Origin: CAVTHW01 sp963734625 | GTDB lineage: Bacteria; Acidobacteriota; Terriglobia; Bryobacterales; Bryobacteraceae | NCBI GenBank assembly: GCA_963734625.1 | Contig: CAVTHW010000018.1 | Span: forward strand, 248,001 to 312,000 | Direction: 5' to 3' | Length of the DNA: 64,000 nt | Shown: positions 1 through 9,394 of the stretch, piece after piece | Layout: every line of letters starts with the position of its first letter | How positions within the stretch are numbered: the stretch's first letter is position 1 | Position numbers and translations under genes: made by a program | Notes under the pieces: model-generated | What the model was told of the DNA's origin: nothing | Databases searched by the model: none | The model's input: the letters and a program-made list of their open reading frames with translations, nothing else

Positions 1-89
1 GTGCAGGCCCCCCCCAGCATGCGCTCCACTCGTCCATGCGGCGTTTCGACGCCATCATACGCTACGGAACCGACCACCACTAGCGACAT
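1..89 (-). CDS. PfkB-family sugar kinase, N-terminal fragment
   Basis: Only the first 29 or so codons lie in the window; the gene runs off its left edge. The start ATG is at 89. The protein begins MSLVVVGSVAYDGVETP and continues to a GG-containing turn. This is the usual opening of PfkB/ribokinase-like kinases, where the first beta strand leads to the GS.A.D segment and then to the substrate-binding glycine pair. The family phosphorylates sugars or nucleosides in the cytoplasm; the substrate cannot be told from this fragment. An eight-base C run at 9-16 (G on the coding strand) is a likely place for a sequencing indel. Confidence 0.6.
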   Translation of the reverse strand, partial: MSLVVVGSVAYDGVETPHGRVERMLGGAC

Positions 90-133
90 TCTATTGATTG
101 TAGCCGAGACGATAGAATGGAATCTGACCCGGC
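82..133. promoter_or_regulatory. Divergent promoter region with inverted repeat
   Basis: The gap between the kinase and the metallophosphoesterase contains a perfect 7-base inverted repeat, ATTCTAT at 88-94 and ATAGAAT at 112-118. Each arm resembles a -10 element (TAGAAT) facing outward. On the minus strand the arm overlaps the kinase start codon. Promoter activity or an operator is inferred only. Confidence 0.3.
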
Positions 134-1282
134 ATGATTCCCTACGCGCGCCACTTCCCCGCTCTGATCATCCTGCTGGTGACCCTGGCGCTGCATTTTC
201 AGATGTGGCGCTGGCTCAAGGCCGGGCGCTCGCGCGCCGGAAAATGGCTTGTTACGCTGGCAGCCCTCGCCCTGGCGGCGCTGCTGGTCCTTGGCTTCCT
301 GCTCGGCTCGACCCGGGTCGTCAACGCGCTGCCACCGGGCCATTGGACAGCCTGGGCGCGCGCGGCGGCGATCGGCTGGGCGATGCTCTCCGCTGCGCTC
401 TTCCTTTCGCTCGCGTTATGGCGTGGCGCGAGCGGGTTTGACCCCGGCCGGCGCCGCGTCATGCGGGCCGCCGGAAGCGCCCTGTTTGCCGCTCCCGCCC
501 TGGCTTTGGGCTACGGGGCGGTGGTGGAGCGGACACGGATCAGGGCGGTCGAAACCGATCTCATGGTGGACGGCCTGCCGCCGGATCTGGACGGTCTGCG
601 CCTGGCGCATCTTACGGACATCCACATGGGTCCGTTCCTGGGCGAGAAGGAGTTGGCGCGCGCCGTGGACCTGGCCAACGAGTTTCGCGCCCACCTGGCT
701 CTGGTCACGGGTGATTTTATCTCGGACCACGATGACCCGCTCTACGCCTGCCTCCGGCAGCTCGCCCGTCTGCGCACGAGCGGCGGCATCTACGGCTGCC
801 TCGGTAATCACGAAGGTTACGCCGACCTCCAAGAGCGCACCGCCGAGTGGGCGGGGCAGTTGGGAATCGGCATTTTGCGCGGCGAGTCGCGTCTGCTGCG
901 CGTTGGAAACACCACGCTGAACCTGAGCGGAGTAGACTACCAGAGGATGGGCGGCCCTTACCTGGTGGACTCCGGGCATCTTGTGCGCCCAGGGAGCTTC
1001 AACGTCTTGCTCTCGCACAACCCGGATGTCCTTCCAGTGGCGGCCAGCCAGGGCTACGACGCGGTCTTCTCCGGACATACCCACGGCGGACAGCTCACCA
1101 TCGGGATCCCCGGACAGCCGCTAAGCGTCGCCCGGCTCTACACGCCGTACATCCGGGGCGTCTATCGGGCCGGGAAATGCGTCTTATATGTGAGCAGCGG
1201 CATCGGCACGGTGGGAGTTCCGGTGCGGGTGGGCGCTCCGCCGGAAGTCAGCCTGCTGCGGCTGCGCGCCGGCAGGACTTGA
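134..1282 (+). CDS. Membrane-anchored metallophosphoesterase (YkuE/YaeI-like)
   Basis: This 382-residue protein has several hydrophobic segments in roughly residues 8-130. A calcineurin-like phosphoesterase domain follows. The metal-binding blocks appear in family order: DIHMG near 162, GDFISD near 195, GNHE near 224, SHNPD near 294 and GHTHGGQ near 316. Relatives hydrolyse phosphodiester or pyrophosphate bonds at the membrane, for example in lipid or envelope turnover. The substrate here is unknown. The ATG at 134 gives a complete N-terminal membrane segment. The gene stands alone, divergent from the kinase, and is followed at a short distance by a secreted protein. Confidence 0.85.
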   Translation: MIPYARHFPALIILLVTLALHFQMWRWLKAGRSRAGKWLVTLAALALAALLVLGFLLGSTRVVNALPPGHWTAWARAAAIGWAMLSAALFLSLALWRGASGFDPGRRRVMRAAGSALFAAPALALGYGAVVERTRIRAVETDLMVDGLPPDLDGLRLAHLTDIHMGPFLGEKELARAVDLANEFRAHLALVTGDFISDHDDPLYACLRQLARLRTSGGIYGCLGNHEGYADLQERTAEWAGQLGIGILRGESRLLRVGNTTLNLSGVDYQRMGGPYLVDSGHLVRPGSFNVLLSHNPDVLPVAASQGYDAVFSGHTHGGQLTIGIPGQPLSVARLYTPYIRGVYRAGKCVLYVSSGIGTVGVPVRVGAPPEVSLLRLRAGRT

Positions 1283-1300
1283 TAGAATTGTGGATTAGCG

Positions 1301-2161
1301 ATGCAAACAACTGAAGCTATTAGGCTTACCAGGATTTGGCTGGGTTTGGCATGCGTGGCCGCCGTCTCCTTCGGGCAGACTGGGGCAGATCTGTTCGAGA
1401 GGGCGCCGGCGGGCGTCGACGAGGCGCTGCGGGCGCGCGTCTCCCAGTTCTTCCAGTTGCACGTGGACGGGAAGTTCCGGGCGGCGGAAGTACTCGTGGC
1501 TGAAGACAGCAAGGATGCCTTCTTCGTGATCGAGAAGACCCGTTATCGTGGCTTCCAGATCCTCAAGATCAACTACTCGGACGACTTCACACGCGCCACG
1601 GTAACCGTGGCGTGCGATACGGATTTGGTGTTGCCTGTAGGCGTGTTTCCCGTAAAGATGCCAGTCGCCAGCAAATGGAAGGTGGTGGATGGCCAATGGA
1701 TGTGGTACATCGTGCCGACCGAGAAGGGATTGCCCACGCCGATCGGGATAAACATACCTGCTCCCAGCAAGGAAGAGGCTGCCGCCCCGGCGCGGACGGC
1801 GGTTCCGCTCGGGATGCCTACGGTTCCAGTGGACGTTGAAAGCGTTTCCAGGATGATCAGGGTCGATCGGCAGCAGGTGACATTCAACCCCTCGACCGCC
1901 GGCGAGCAGCGCGTCGTGGTCACCAACGGCATGCCCGGAGGAGTATCACTGACGCTCGAACCCGCCAAGTTGAATGGCTTTGAGCTGAGCTTCGACCGGA
2001 CCCGCGTGGAGCAGGGGCAGTCCGCGACACTCTTGATTCGCTACCAGCCGTCGCCGGATCTCAAGCCTGCCGCCGCCACGGTGAACGTGATTGTCGCTCC
2101 CCTACTCAAGACAATCCCGGTCCAGATCCGCTTCAGCGCCTCGTCGCCCGCTGCCCGATAG
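1301..2161 (+). CDS. Secreted protein of unknown function
   Basis: The protein has 286 residues with a hydrophobic N-terminal stretch near residues 12-24 that looks like a signal peptide. A region of about 110 residues then resembles the accumulation-type folds seen in exported acidobacterial proteins. The C-terminal 90 residues (from about 185) are rich in beta-prone sequence around VTFNPSTAGEQRVVVTN, which suggests an immunoglobulin-like or ASH-type domain. No catalytic motif is visible. It lies 18 bases after the metallophosphoesterase and may share its transcript. Confidence 0.6.
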   Translation: MQTTEAIRLTRIWLGLACVAAVSFGQTGADLFERAPAGVDEALRARVSQFFQLHVDGKFRAAEVLVAEDSKDAFFVIEKTRYRGFQILKINYSDDFTRATVTVACDTDLVLPVGVFPVKMPVASKWKVVDGQWMWYIVPTEKGLPTPIGINIPAPSKEEAAAPARTAVPLGMPTVPVDVESVSRMIRVDRQQVTFNPSTAGEQRVVVTNGMPGGVSLTLEPAKLNGFELSFDRTRVEQGQSATLLIRYQPSPDLKPAAATVNVIVAPLLKTIPVQIRFSASSPAAR

Positions 2162-2213
2162 CAGTAATCGCGTCGGAGGAGCCTCACAGCAACGCCCAGA
2201 TGTAGACTGCGGG

Positions 2214-2291
2214 GCAGGCTATCCAGCCTGCGGACCCGCTTTCCAGCGGGTCCAGCCGACCGGAAGGCCGGCTGCGGGCAGGATTGCCCGC
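2214..2291. repeat. Array of hairpins (REP-like intergenic repeat)
   Basis: Four inverted repeats follow each other directly: GCAGGCT/AGCCTGC at 2214-2231, GGACCCGCT/AGCGGGTCC at 2232-2253, an imperfect AGCCG/CGGCT hairpin at 2254-2273, and GCGGGCA/TGCCCGC at 2274-2291. The loops are four bases or so. No gene overlaps them. The structure is that of a mobile intergenic palindrome element. Confidence 0.55.
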
Positions 2292-2313
2292 CCCACAAGA
2301 AGAGGTCAAGGCC

Positions 2314-2344
2314 AAAAAAAGCGGGAGGGGATATCCCCTCCCGC
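2314..2344 (-). terminator. Rho-independent terminator
   Basis: A perfect 12-base-pair palindrome (GCGGGAGGGGAT and its complement, 2321-2344) is followed on the minus strand by seven T residues (2320-2314). It sits just downstream of the minus-strand secreted protein gene that ends at 2358. Confidence 0.85.
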
Positions 2345-2357
2345 GCAAGTCAATTCT

Positions 2358-4192
2358 TTACAGCAGAAGACTACAACCCGAGTTGCTCACCCTGGTTGGC
2401 GCCTTCGTTACACTACCGTGATCGTCGTGACCGTCGCCGACAATTGCCGCGTTCTGCGGCAGTCTGCCGTCTTCACCACGATCCGGCACAATCAGTGCCA
2501 GGTAACCCATCGCGAGCTTCGACGCACCGAGGTCGCTCACGAATGCAAAACCATGCGCGAACTGGAAGTTGCAGGTCGCGAACATGTAGCCCTGGAAGGC
2601 TGGGAGCACGCAATTGCCGGCAGCGCAGGTCGCCACCGTCGTCGGAGCGGCAGGATCCACCACCGAGCCCACGTTGGAGGACAACAGCATCAACACCTGC
2701 CCGCCAGCGGGAATCGAAGGAGTAACCTGAGTCGCCTGAGCAGCGGTCAAGTACTTTGCCAGCTGCCAAGCCGTAGAAGTTCAGGGCGCAGGTGCCACCC
2801 TGGGGCTGCGTGCCAAGCGGGTCAGCACTGGTGTTCGAAATCGCAAGACCAGTGTCGAAGCCAGGCGAGTTGGTCAGATACGGGAACAAGAGAATCGTTC
2901 TGCAAGGCCCGATTGTGAGAACCGTGTCACCAGGAAGAACAGCCGTATCCATGAACCGCGGCTCCTTCTCGCCCGCCTTCATGACAATCACAGAGGAGGT
3001 CGGGGCAAAGCCGCCGGCAGCCCTTATCGTTCCGAGCAAATTGGCATCGGAGTCAGTAGCGCTATACTCTGCTCGAACGGGAATCTCGACGATTTCGGCG
3101 TTGCTGACACTCTCGACCGGGCTCTCGATCACCGTGTAAACGACCGTGATCTTGCCACTAGAGTCCGGGGTCTTGGTAGTACTGCCAACCAATTCAGCCA
3201 CGAGGCCAAAATCATGGATCTCCGTGGACGTGACTGGGGAAAACCAGAGAGACGCCAGCCGGGACACCCGTGAGTATGGCCTGGAGCTGGGTCCCCTGGG
3301 TAGCGTTGCCCGAGATCTATGCTTCGTCTCGTTATGCAGCTCGCCCGACGCCAGGACATCTTCAACATTGAATCCGGACTCGTTGAAGTAGGACACGCCC
3401 AGCGTCGAGTTCTCATCGTCAAATCCCTTCCACCTGAAGGAGCTAGCCAATATTCCACTAATGGGGCCACCTTCGTGGAACAGCAGCGAGAACTCCTGAG
3501 GGACTGCCATCGCGAGCGCGATGGTGGTGGGTGGGCTCTTCGCAGCGCTTCAAGGTTGCCGACTCAGTGGTCATGTACACGCCCTGCCTGACATCCCCGA
3601 CCAGCAGGTCGGTGTTGTTGATAAGCAGGACCGTCGAAGGCGTAGTGATGCTAATGTTCGCTACAACCGAACCGCCAGTGGCGGAGAACTGAGACGCGTT
3701 CCCGCGCACATTGGTGATGCGAATCTGCTTGGTGGTATTGGTCGCGCCGCCGCCATACAGCGTCACGCCCTGCCACTCGATTTCCCGGTCGTTAATCCGG
3801 ACTGCCTGGAAAGTGTTCTGGTCCCCGAGGTAGGAGGGGGTCAGATTCCCCTCATCGTCGTAGCCCTTCAGTCCACTTGCGCCCTCATCCAGAATCAACA
3901 GCGATTCCGTGACCTCCAGGCCGGCATCTTCCTCCGCTACCGTGCCTACCAGGCGGGGCGTAGCGTTGGTATTCAGTCTCATGCGGATGTTGACGGTGAC
4001 TCGGGCTGTGCTCGGCGCGAAATCGCCGTTGCAAAAGAGCACCACATCGCCGAGTAGCTCCGCGCGCCCTTCCCACCGTATCAGCGGGGTGACCGAAGTC
4101 CCGGCGCAACTGTAATTGGCGGCGCTGGCAACCGAGGTCAACATAAGAGCCCCGGCGATCAGCGCCAACAAAATCTTTCTAAAATCTACCAT
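2358..4192 (-). CDS. Large secreted protein, reading frame broken four times
   Basis: The open frames 4192-3458, 3510-2473 and 2750-2358 join into one protein of about 611 residues with a signal peptide (LLALIAGALMLTSVASA). Frame changes are needed near 3515, 3330, 3240 and 2755. Between 3330 and 3240 the continuing frame reads ISGNATQGTQLQAILTG, restoring sense. The C-terminal half contains a beta-rich segment (CRTILLFPYLTNSPGFDTG) of a type I associate with exported acidobacterial proteins of unknown role. The start ATG at 4192 is preceded by AAGGAGAAGG. The gene ends 14 bases before a strong terminator. I cannot assign a function. The breaks could be decay, but the window-wide pattern favours assembly indels. 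Confidence 0.6.
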
Positions 4193-4951
4193 TTCCTTCT
4201 CCTTGTGAAATTCGAGATTGAATTGATGTCAGTGCTCTTTCAACCTGAGCCTCAGTTTAAATTGCTGCTAAAACCATTCCGTCACTCGCACGGCCTGCGA
4301 TCGCCTCTTTTTTTCCGTCGGGCATCGTTCCCGTCCGGGCGGTGACCACTTTTCCTTAACCCCACCCAACCGCTTCTTCCACGTATAGTGCTCGCGGGAC
4401 TCCACGACATGAATGCCATCTCGCCCCTTGGCTCCGTCAAATCATTCATAACACTGGAAGAGGCCCACAGTCAAGAGAAAAATGCATTTCTAATCTTATG
4501 GGCGTCCTCAACCAGCCTGCCACACGTGCCGACAAGCAATTAGACCACGATGGGGGGCCCAAGTCAACACTCTCTTTGGTGAACGGTGGAACTGGCGCCC
4601 CAGGAGGCTTCCAAGGGGCCTAACCGGTTGCTAAAAGAGCCCCTGGGGCAAGCTGAAGATTGCCCCAAGAGGGGCTGTATGTCGTTGACGGACCGTGTAG
4701 GGCGAGCTTCAGCTTGTCCTCTTCGAACGTCCAGGCTGGACAAAGAGGTGGTGTTCCGGGCCCATGAAGTAGGTCATTCGCATCCCGGCTAATGACACCC
4801 CGGAGCGGGACATTGAGGAGTTGCTGGCCCGGCCCGTAGGGCAACCGCTGGTCGGGCACAAGAGCTTCCTCTGTCTAGCCGAACTAAGTGAACTGGAGAT
4901 GTACCGGAAGTAGCTGATGTACTTTATCCGTCACCTTGCAAGGAGTGTGCG
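4193..4951. other. Intergenic stretch without a recognised gene
   Basis: About 760 bases separate divergent genes. The left end must hold the promoter of the minus-strand secreted protein. Short open frames at 4586-4859 have no recognisable product. A plus-strand stretch near 4775-4912 reads as a short coding-like fragment (ERDIEELLARPVGQ) with stops on both sides, possibly gene debris. An AAGGAG ribosome site precedes the next gene at 4952. Confidence 0.5.
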
Positions 4952-5512
4952 ATGCGAATGATGAGGTTGGTGTGCTGCCTGGTGCTGGTTTTTGCTCTTG
5001 CGCCGCCGATTTCGAGCGCCCAGGAAGCTAAGAAGCTGGGCAAGCCGAATGTGATCTACGTGCCAACTCCCCCGGAAGTTGTGGACGCCATGCTGAAGCT
5101 GGCGGACGTGCACAAGGGCGACGTGGTCTATGACCTGGGTTGCGGGGACGGCAGGATTTTAGTCACGGCGGCGAAGCGCTACGGAGTGCGCGGCGTGGGC
5201 ATCGACATCAACCCCGAACGCATCGCCGAAGCCAGGGAGTCGATCCGGCAGGCGGGAGTGGGCAACCTGGTCACGCTCCGCAACGAAGATCTGTTCGATA
5301 CCGACATCCGGGAGGCCTCGGTGGTGACGCTGTACCTGCTCGCTTGGGTGAACCGCACGCTGATGCCCAAGCTGTTGAGAGACCTGAAGCCCGGAACGCG
5401 TATCGTCTCCCAGACTTTCGGCATGGGCGACTGGAAACCCGAGAAGACCGAGACGGTCGCCGGCCACAAGATCTTTTTGTGGACTATTCCAGCCAACGGC
5501 GGCAAGAAGTAG
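4952..5512 (+). CDS. Exported SAM-dependent methyltransferase-like protein
   Basis: The protein has 186 residues. A signal peptide (VCCLVLVFALAPPISSA) precedes a class I methyltransferase fold. Motif I is DLGCGDGRILVTAA near residue 66 and the acidic end of strand 2 is GIDINPER near 88. This is the SAM-binding core. The domain is short, with little room for a substrate-recognition part. An AAGGAG ribosome site lies seven bases before ATG 4952. A periplasmic location is odd because SAM is cytoplasmic. Proteins like this recur in environmental bacteria but I know of no tested function. Confidence 0.75.
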   Translation: MRMMRLVCCLVLVFALAPPISSAQEAKKLGKPNVIYVPTPPEVVDAMLKLADVHKGDVVYDLGCGDGRILVTAAKRYGVRGVGIDINPERIAEARESIRQAGVGNLVTLRNEDLFDTDIREASVVTLYLLAWVNRTLMPKLLRDLKPGTRIVSQTFGMGDWKPEKTETVAGHKIFLWTIPANGGKK

Positions 5513-5551
5513 GCCTGGTCCCTTGAACCGAGACAGTGCCCCCGGCAATGG

Positions 5552-7639
5552 TCACTGGATGATGCCCTGCAATCGTTTCAGCTTCGACTTCACTTCTTCG
5601 CTGGCCTCCGTGATGGAGTTGGTGTCGTAGATGACGCGGGGCGTCATGAACACCACCAGTTCGGTGCGATCCTTGGTGCTGGACTTGGCTCCAAAGGCGC
5701 CCCCTATGATCGGAATGCGGTGCAGAAACGGGACGCCGGCGCTGCTGGACGTGTCCGACTCCTGGATGATGCCGCCGATGGCGATGGTGTCACCGTCCTG
5801 AACCGTCACCTGGGTTTGCAGAATACCGGGTCGAGAAGGATGGGGATTGGATGGCAGCGTTAGCCGAGGGCGCTACCGGGGTGCTGACCTCCTGGTTGAT
5901 CACCATGGTTACGATGCCGCTAGGATTGATCCGCGCCACGATGTTCAGCGTCACGCCGCTATTGCGATTGGACACCGTGTTGGCAAACAGGGAACTGCCG
6001 CCCTGCTGGAGCCCGGTCACAGCCTGAGACGTCAGCGTCGGCACGTCCTGGCCCACGTTGATATACGCCGGGATGCTGTCGGTGGCGATGATGACTGGGG
6101 CGGAGATGACCTTGGTCTTGCGGTTGTCTTCGGAGGCGGTCAGGATGCCGAGAAGCTGGCGGCTGTTTCCAACCAGGGCGCCGGCAGTCAGCGTCAGGCC
6201 AGAGGCGTTGCTGGCGGCCTGCACGATCCGGGTGGAGATGGACGGGTTGCCCATATCGGTGCTGTTCAGCCGCTGGAAATAAGCCGCCACCCCACTGGCG
6301 AAAGCCCCGGTGAGGGTAACCTCGTAGATCTTCGCCTCAATCAGCACCTGCCGCGGCGAAACATCCAGGTCCTTCAGCAGCTTCAGAATCTTCTCGTACT
6401 CCTGCGGCGTGGACTGGATAAGGAGTGTATTGTCCAGCGGGTTGGGGACCACGCGAGGCATGCCCTCCGGAACCGTCATCCCGCCGAGCCCATAACCCGC
6501 GCTCAGGTAGGATCCGGTCAAGTCAAACGGCGAGGTAGTGGTTGCGGCCCCGGCTCCTCCTAGCTGGTTTGTCTGGGAAGCTCCGGAGGCGCCGCTTTGC
6601 GCGGACATCCCCGATCCAGATCTGCGAAGCTGCGATCCACTCTGACCACCCACGCCCGCCGTATTGCCCCCGGTTGAATCCACTTCTGGAATACGAATCA
6701 GGCGAGTTGATCACGCCCAGGTACAACTGCATGATGGCTGAGGCTAAGATGTCCGACTGCCCGTATTTCACGCGATACACGTAGTTGTCCACGGAACCGA
6801 CCGGCGCCTTGACCGGAACGTCGAGCTTCTGCAACCACGACGCAACCGTCTCGAACACCCCTGGATTCGGCGCGACGGCGATGATCGTGTTGATGCGCTC
6901 CAGCGGCATGAACTTCACGGCGGAGACCTTCTCGCCGAGCGATATCGAGCGGAAGATCGTGTCCAGTTCCCTGCTGAGATCGGTTGGGCTGCCGTTCTTT
7001 ACCTCGAAAAGACGCACACGCTGACCGGCCAGGGCGTCGCTGTCGAAAAGCGAGATCAGCTCCATGGTGCGGCGCATGTTGCGATTGTTGTCCAGGATCA
7101 GCAGCAGGTTGGCCGGATCGTAGCTGATCATGGTGGCGCCCTCGCCCAGGAACTTTACCAGTAACGTGGAAAGTTCGCTCACCGTGGCGTACTTAAGGAA
7201 AACGAGGTTCAAGGACACCCGTTCGTCGTCGGGAATGGGTTGTGAGCCAACCTGGGGTCGCAGCGGCAAGCGGGAGACTTCCGTCAACGGGACGATTCTG
7301 TAGATTTCGCCGACCTGCACCATGGCGGCGCCGTTGACGCGCAAGACCGTCTCCAACAGCGACGCGCGGATCCAAGGCGCGCAACTCGCCGAAGGTCTTG
7401 ACGGTCACCGCCCCGTTGACCCGCGGATCGAGGATGTAATTGATCTTGAGCTGCTTGGCCAGAATGTCGATTACGTCCGTGAGAGAAGCCTTCGTCACGT
7501 CCAGAAAGGCTCCGCCGGATGGGACCGGAGTGAGGGTGGCCGCCGGCGGCTCCGCGGCTGGGGCCGGGGGCGCCTGCTGGGCGTATAGGGCCGCGCACAG
7601 AAGGGCGGCGGCGCAGGCGATTCGAATCGCGCGTCTCAC
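5552..7639 (-). CDS. gspD: Type II secretion secretin GspD, three frame breaks
   Basis: The pieces 7639-7193, 7356-6523, 6683-5790 and 5809-5552 together give about 695 residues. Frame changes fall near 7367, 6640 and 5828. In order they show a signal peptide (LLCAALYA), a Pro/Ala linker, an STN/N0-type domain (LTDVIDILAKQLKINYILDP), N1-N3 repeats (ISYDPANLLLILDN and INTIIAVAPN), a Gly/Ser-rich loop and a secretin core (VLIEAKIYEVTLTGA, VQDGDTIAIGGI, VPFLHRIPIIGGAFG, ELVVFMTPRVI). Secretins form the outer-membrane pore through which folded proteins leave the periplasm. It is the last gene of the locus and overlaps the previous gene by four bases. Confidence 0.9.
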
Positions 7640-8070
7640 TTCCCCTCCTTCTTCGTCCCGGCCTCTTTGGCGGCCTTGTTACGAAGTTCTCTCTCCCAGA
7701 CCGCTTTCTCCGTCTCGTTCAACTCGGTCTTCTTGCGGGTCCAGCGGGCGACGCCGAAGGGCGTCGAGCTCTCGAAGCGGATGTTGTCGCCGTCCTCGTA
7801 GGCCCGCATGCGCTCGGGCGGCTCAGCGCTCTTGGGATCTACGGGCTTGTCTTCCACCTTCGCCGTGCCGAAAGGCGTGGAGCGCAGGATGTAGGTCTTT
7901 CCGTCCTTGTCGGTGACGCGCTTCTCGACGGGCGCGGCTTTCTTCGCCTGCGGCGCGCTCTGTTCAGCCGGCGCCTTATCCGCACCTGCCTTATCGGCGG
8001 GCTTGTCTTGGCCGGCAGCGCTCCAGGCGATCATCGCCAAACTCGCCAGAATCATAAGTCCAGGTTTCAT
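7636..8070 (-). CDS. Small secreted charged protein within the gsp locus
   Basis: This gene encodes 144 residues. ATG 8070 is chosen because GGAGG lies five bases upstream. A signal peptide (GLMILASLAMIAWSAAG) is followed by a Lys/Ala/Asp-rich linker and a charged C-terminal half. The motif STPFG occurs twice, in LRSTPFGTAKVED and ESSTPFGVARWTRK, each after a short KTYIL or NIRFE strand. The neighbouring GspC-like protein ends in a variant of the same motif. The gene overlaps gspD by ATGA, so it is translated with the secretin. A pilotin or secretin-assembly role is possible but unproven. Confidence 0.6.
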   Translation of the reverse strand: MKPGLMILASLAMIAWSAAGQDKPADKAGADKAPAEQSAPQAKKAAPVEKRVTDKDGKTYILRSTPFGTAKVEDKPVDPKSAEPPERMRAYEDGDNIRFESSTPFGVARWTRKKTELNETEKAVWERELRNKAAKEAGTKKEGK

Positions 8071-8090
8071 TTTTCCTCCACGTCCTCCGC

Positions 8091-8804
8091 TTACTTGACC
8101 TTTTCCCACCAGCAGGCGGAGCCGAACGGAGTCGGGCTGAGGACCTTCTTGTATCCGTCCTTCACGGTTCCAGCAGCGGTTGTGTCGCCGGCTACGCAGC
8201 CTTTGGTGTCGCTCGACATCTCAACGCCCGGCCCCGCCTCCACCGGCTTCACCGGCGCAGCCTGGACCGCAGTGACGGGCGCTCTGGTGGCCGTTGCGCC
8301 AGCCGCGGCGGGCTCTGTAGCGGACTTCGGCGCGAGTTCCCTCAGCTTCTTCCGGAACTGCTGCCCTTCCCACTCCAACACCAGTTCATCCTGCGCGTAA
8401 GCCACCAGCGTGAATTCGCCGACTTTCTCGCCCATCGCGTAGCTCCGGCTTGCCGCACCGTTCTTTTCGCTCAGGATCACATTGGGTCCGCTGCCCAGGT
8501 CCATGACGCCGTACGCCACCGGAAACGCCGGGACGGGTTTGGGGGGCGCAACCTCCACCACTACGTTCGGGTTCCGGTCCTGTGTAAACAGCATCTTCGT
8601 TGCGATTTCGCTGTAAGCGGCCCCGCTGGCCGGCTGGGCCTGGGGCGGTGGCGACGGCACGGGCGACGCCGCCGTATTCGCGGCCGGGCGCAGGAGCGCC
8701 TGCTCCTGAGCCTTGCCTTCGATCCATCTCAGCCGCAATTGCCAGAATGCCGCGGCCGTAAGGACCGCCAGCGCGAGGTTGAGCAGTAGCAGCTTGCGCT
8801 TCAT
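8091..8804 (-). CDS. gspC: GspC/PilP-like inner-membrane secretion protein
   Basis: The 237-residue protein has one N-terminal membrane anchor (LLLLNLALAVLTAAAFW), a Pro/Ala linker and a periplasmic HR-type beta domain at about 65-145 (GVMDLGSGPNVILSEKNG, then YAMGEKVGEFTLVAY). This is the layout of GspC, which links the inner-membrane platform to the secretin. The tail holds a second short segment ending in SPTPFGSACWWEK, which matches the STPFG motif of the next gene. There is no obvious PDZ domain. It overlaps gspM by four bases. The name rests on position and architecture more than on sequence. Confidence 0.6.
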   Translation of the reverse strand: MKRKLLLLNLALAVLTAAAFWQLRLRWIEGKAQEQALLRPAANTAASPVPSPPPQAQPASGAAYSEIATKMLFTQDRNPNVVVEVAPPKPVPAFPVAYGVMDLGSGPNVILSEKNGAASRSYAMGEKVGEFTLVAYAQDELVLEWEGQQFRKKLRELAPKSATEPAAAGATATRAPVTAVQAAPVKPVEAGPGVEMSSDTKGCVAGDTTAAGTVKDGYKKVLSPTPFGSACWWEKVK

Positions 8805-9394
8805 AGCAGGCCCCGGCCTTTCTTTTGGGGCGCCAGTCTCCGCGGCGCCACGCCGGTGAGATTGAGCCGCACGTTGATGGTCTTTTCCTTGGCTTTGCCC
8901 GCGCTAATCCGCAGGTCGCCGGTCGCCAGCAGCTCGGGCTGAGTCGTGACGTCCGCCAGCAGGTTCACGAGCTGCTCGATCCGGCACTCGAAGGACAGAG
9001 GAACCTGGACCTCCGCGTACTGCTCGCCCAAAAGCCGGGCCTGTCCGAGTTCCGTGCTGCGAATCTCGATGGGGGGCGATTGCGCCGCGGCGATGCGGCG
9101 CATTATCTGGGTGAGCTGCGCCTGAGCCTGGGGGAGCGTGTCGGCCTGGATCATCCCGCCCTCCCGCGCCGCCAGTCCGGCGTTGAGATCCTTCAGCGCC
9201 GCCTGCCTGGCGGGCAGCGAGGCGGCGATCTGCCGCACCCGCGCCAAACGCTTCCGAACCGTGGGGATGGAAGCCTGGGCAGCCTCGACCGGCTGCTGCG
9301 CCGGCGCGGAAACGCTGAACCGAACGATCACCAGCACCACCACCGCAACCGCCAGAAGCAGCAGAGCGCGCTTGTCGCGCGTCGTAATCGTCAT
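8801..9394 (-). CDS. gspM: GspM/PilO-like assembly protein
   Basis: The gene encodes 197 residues with a single membrane segment (ALLLLAVAVVVLVIVRF), a coiled-coil stretch at about 40-110 rich in Ala/Gln/Leu, and a ferredoxin-like periplasmic domain (YAEVQVPLSFECRIEQLVNLLADV). This matches PilO/GspM proteins, which pair with GspL in the inner-membrane platform of the pseudopilus machine. Four-base overlaps join it to gspL and gspC, so expression is probably coupled. Confidence 0.7.
   Translation of the reverse strand: MTITTRDKRALLLLAVAVVVLVIVRFSVSAPAQQPVEAAQASIPTVRKRLARVRQIAASLPARQAALKDLNAGLAAREGGMIQADTLPQAQAQLTQIMRRIAAAQSPPIEIRSTELGQARLLGEQYAEVQVPLSFECRIEQLVNLLADVTTQPELLATGDLRISAGKAKEKTINVRLNLTGVAPRRLAPQKKGRGLL

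Noticed and set aside
4586..4859. Short open frames in the 4.2-4.95 kb gap
   Set aside because: No recognisable product, signal peptide or ribosome site.
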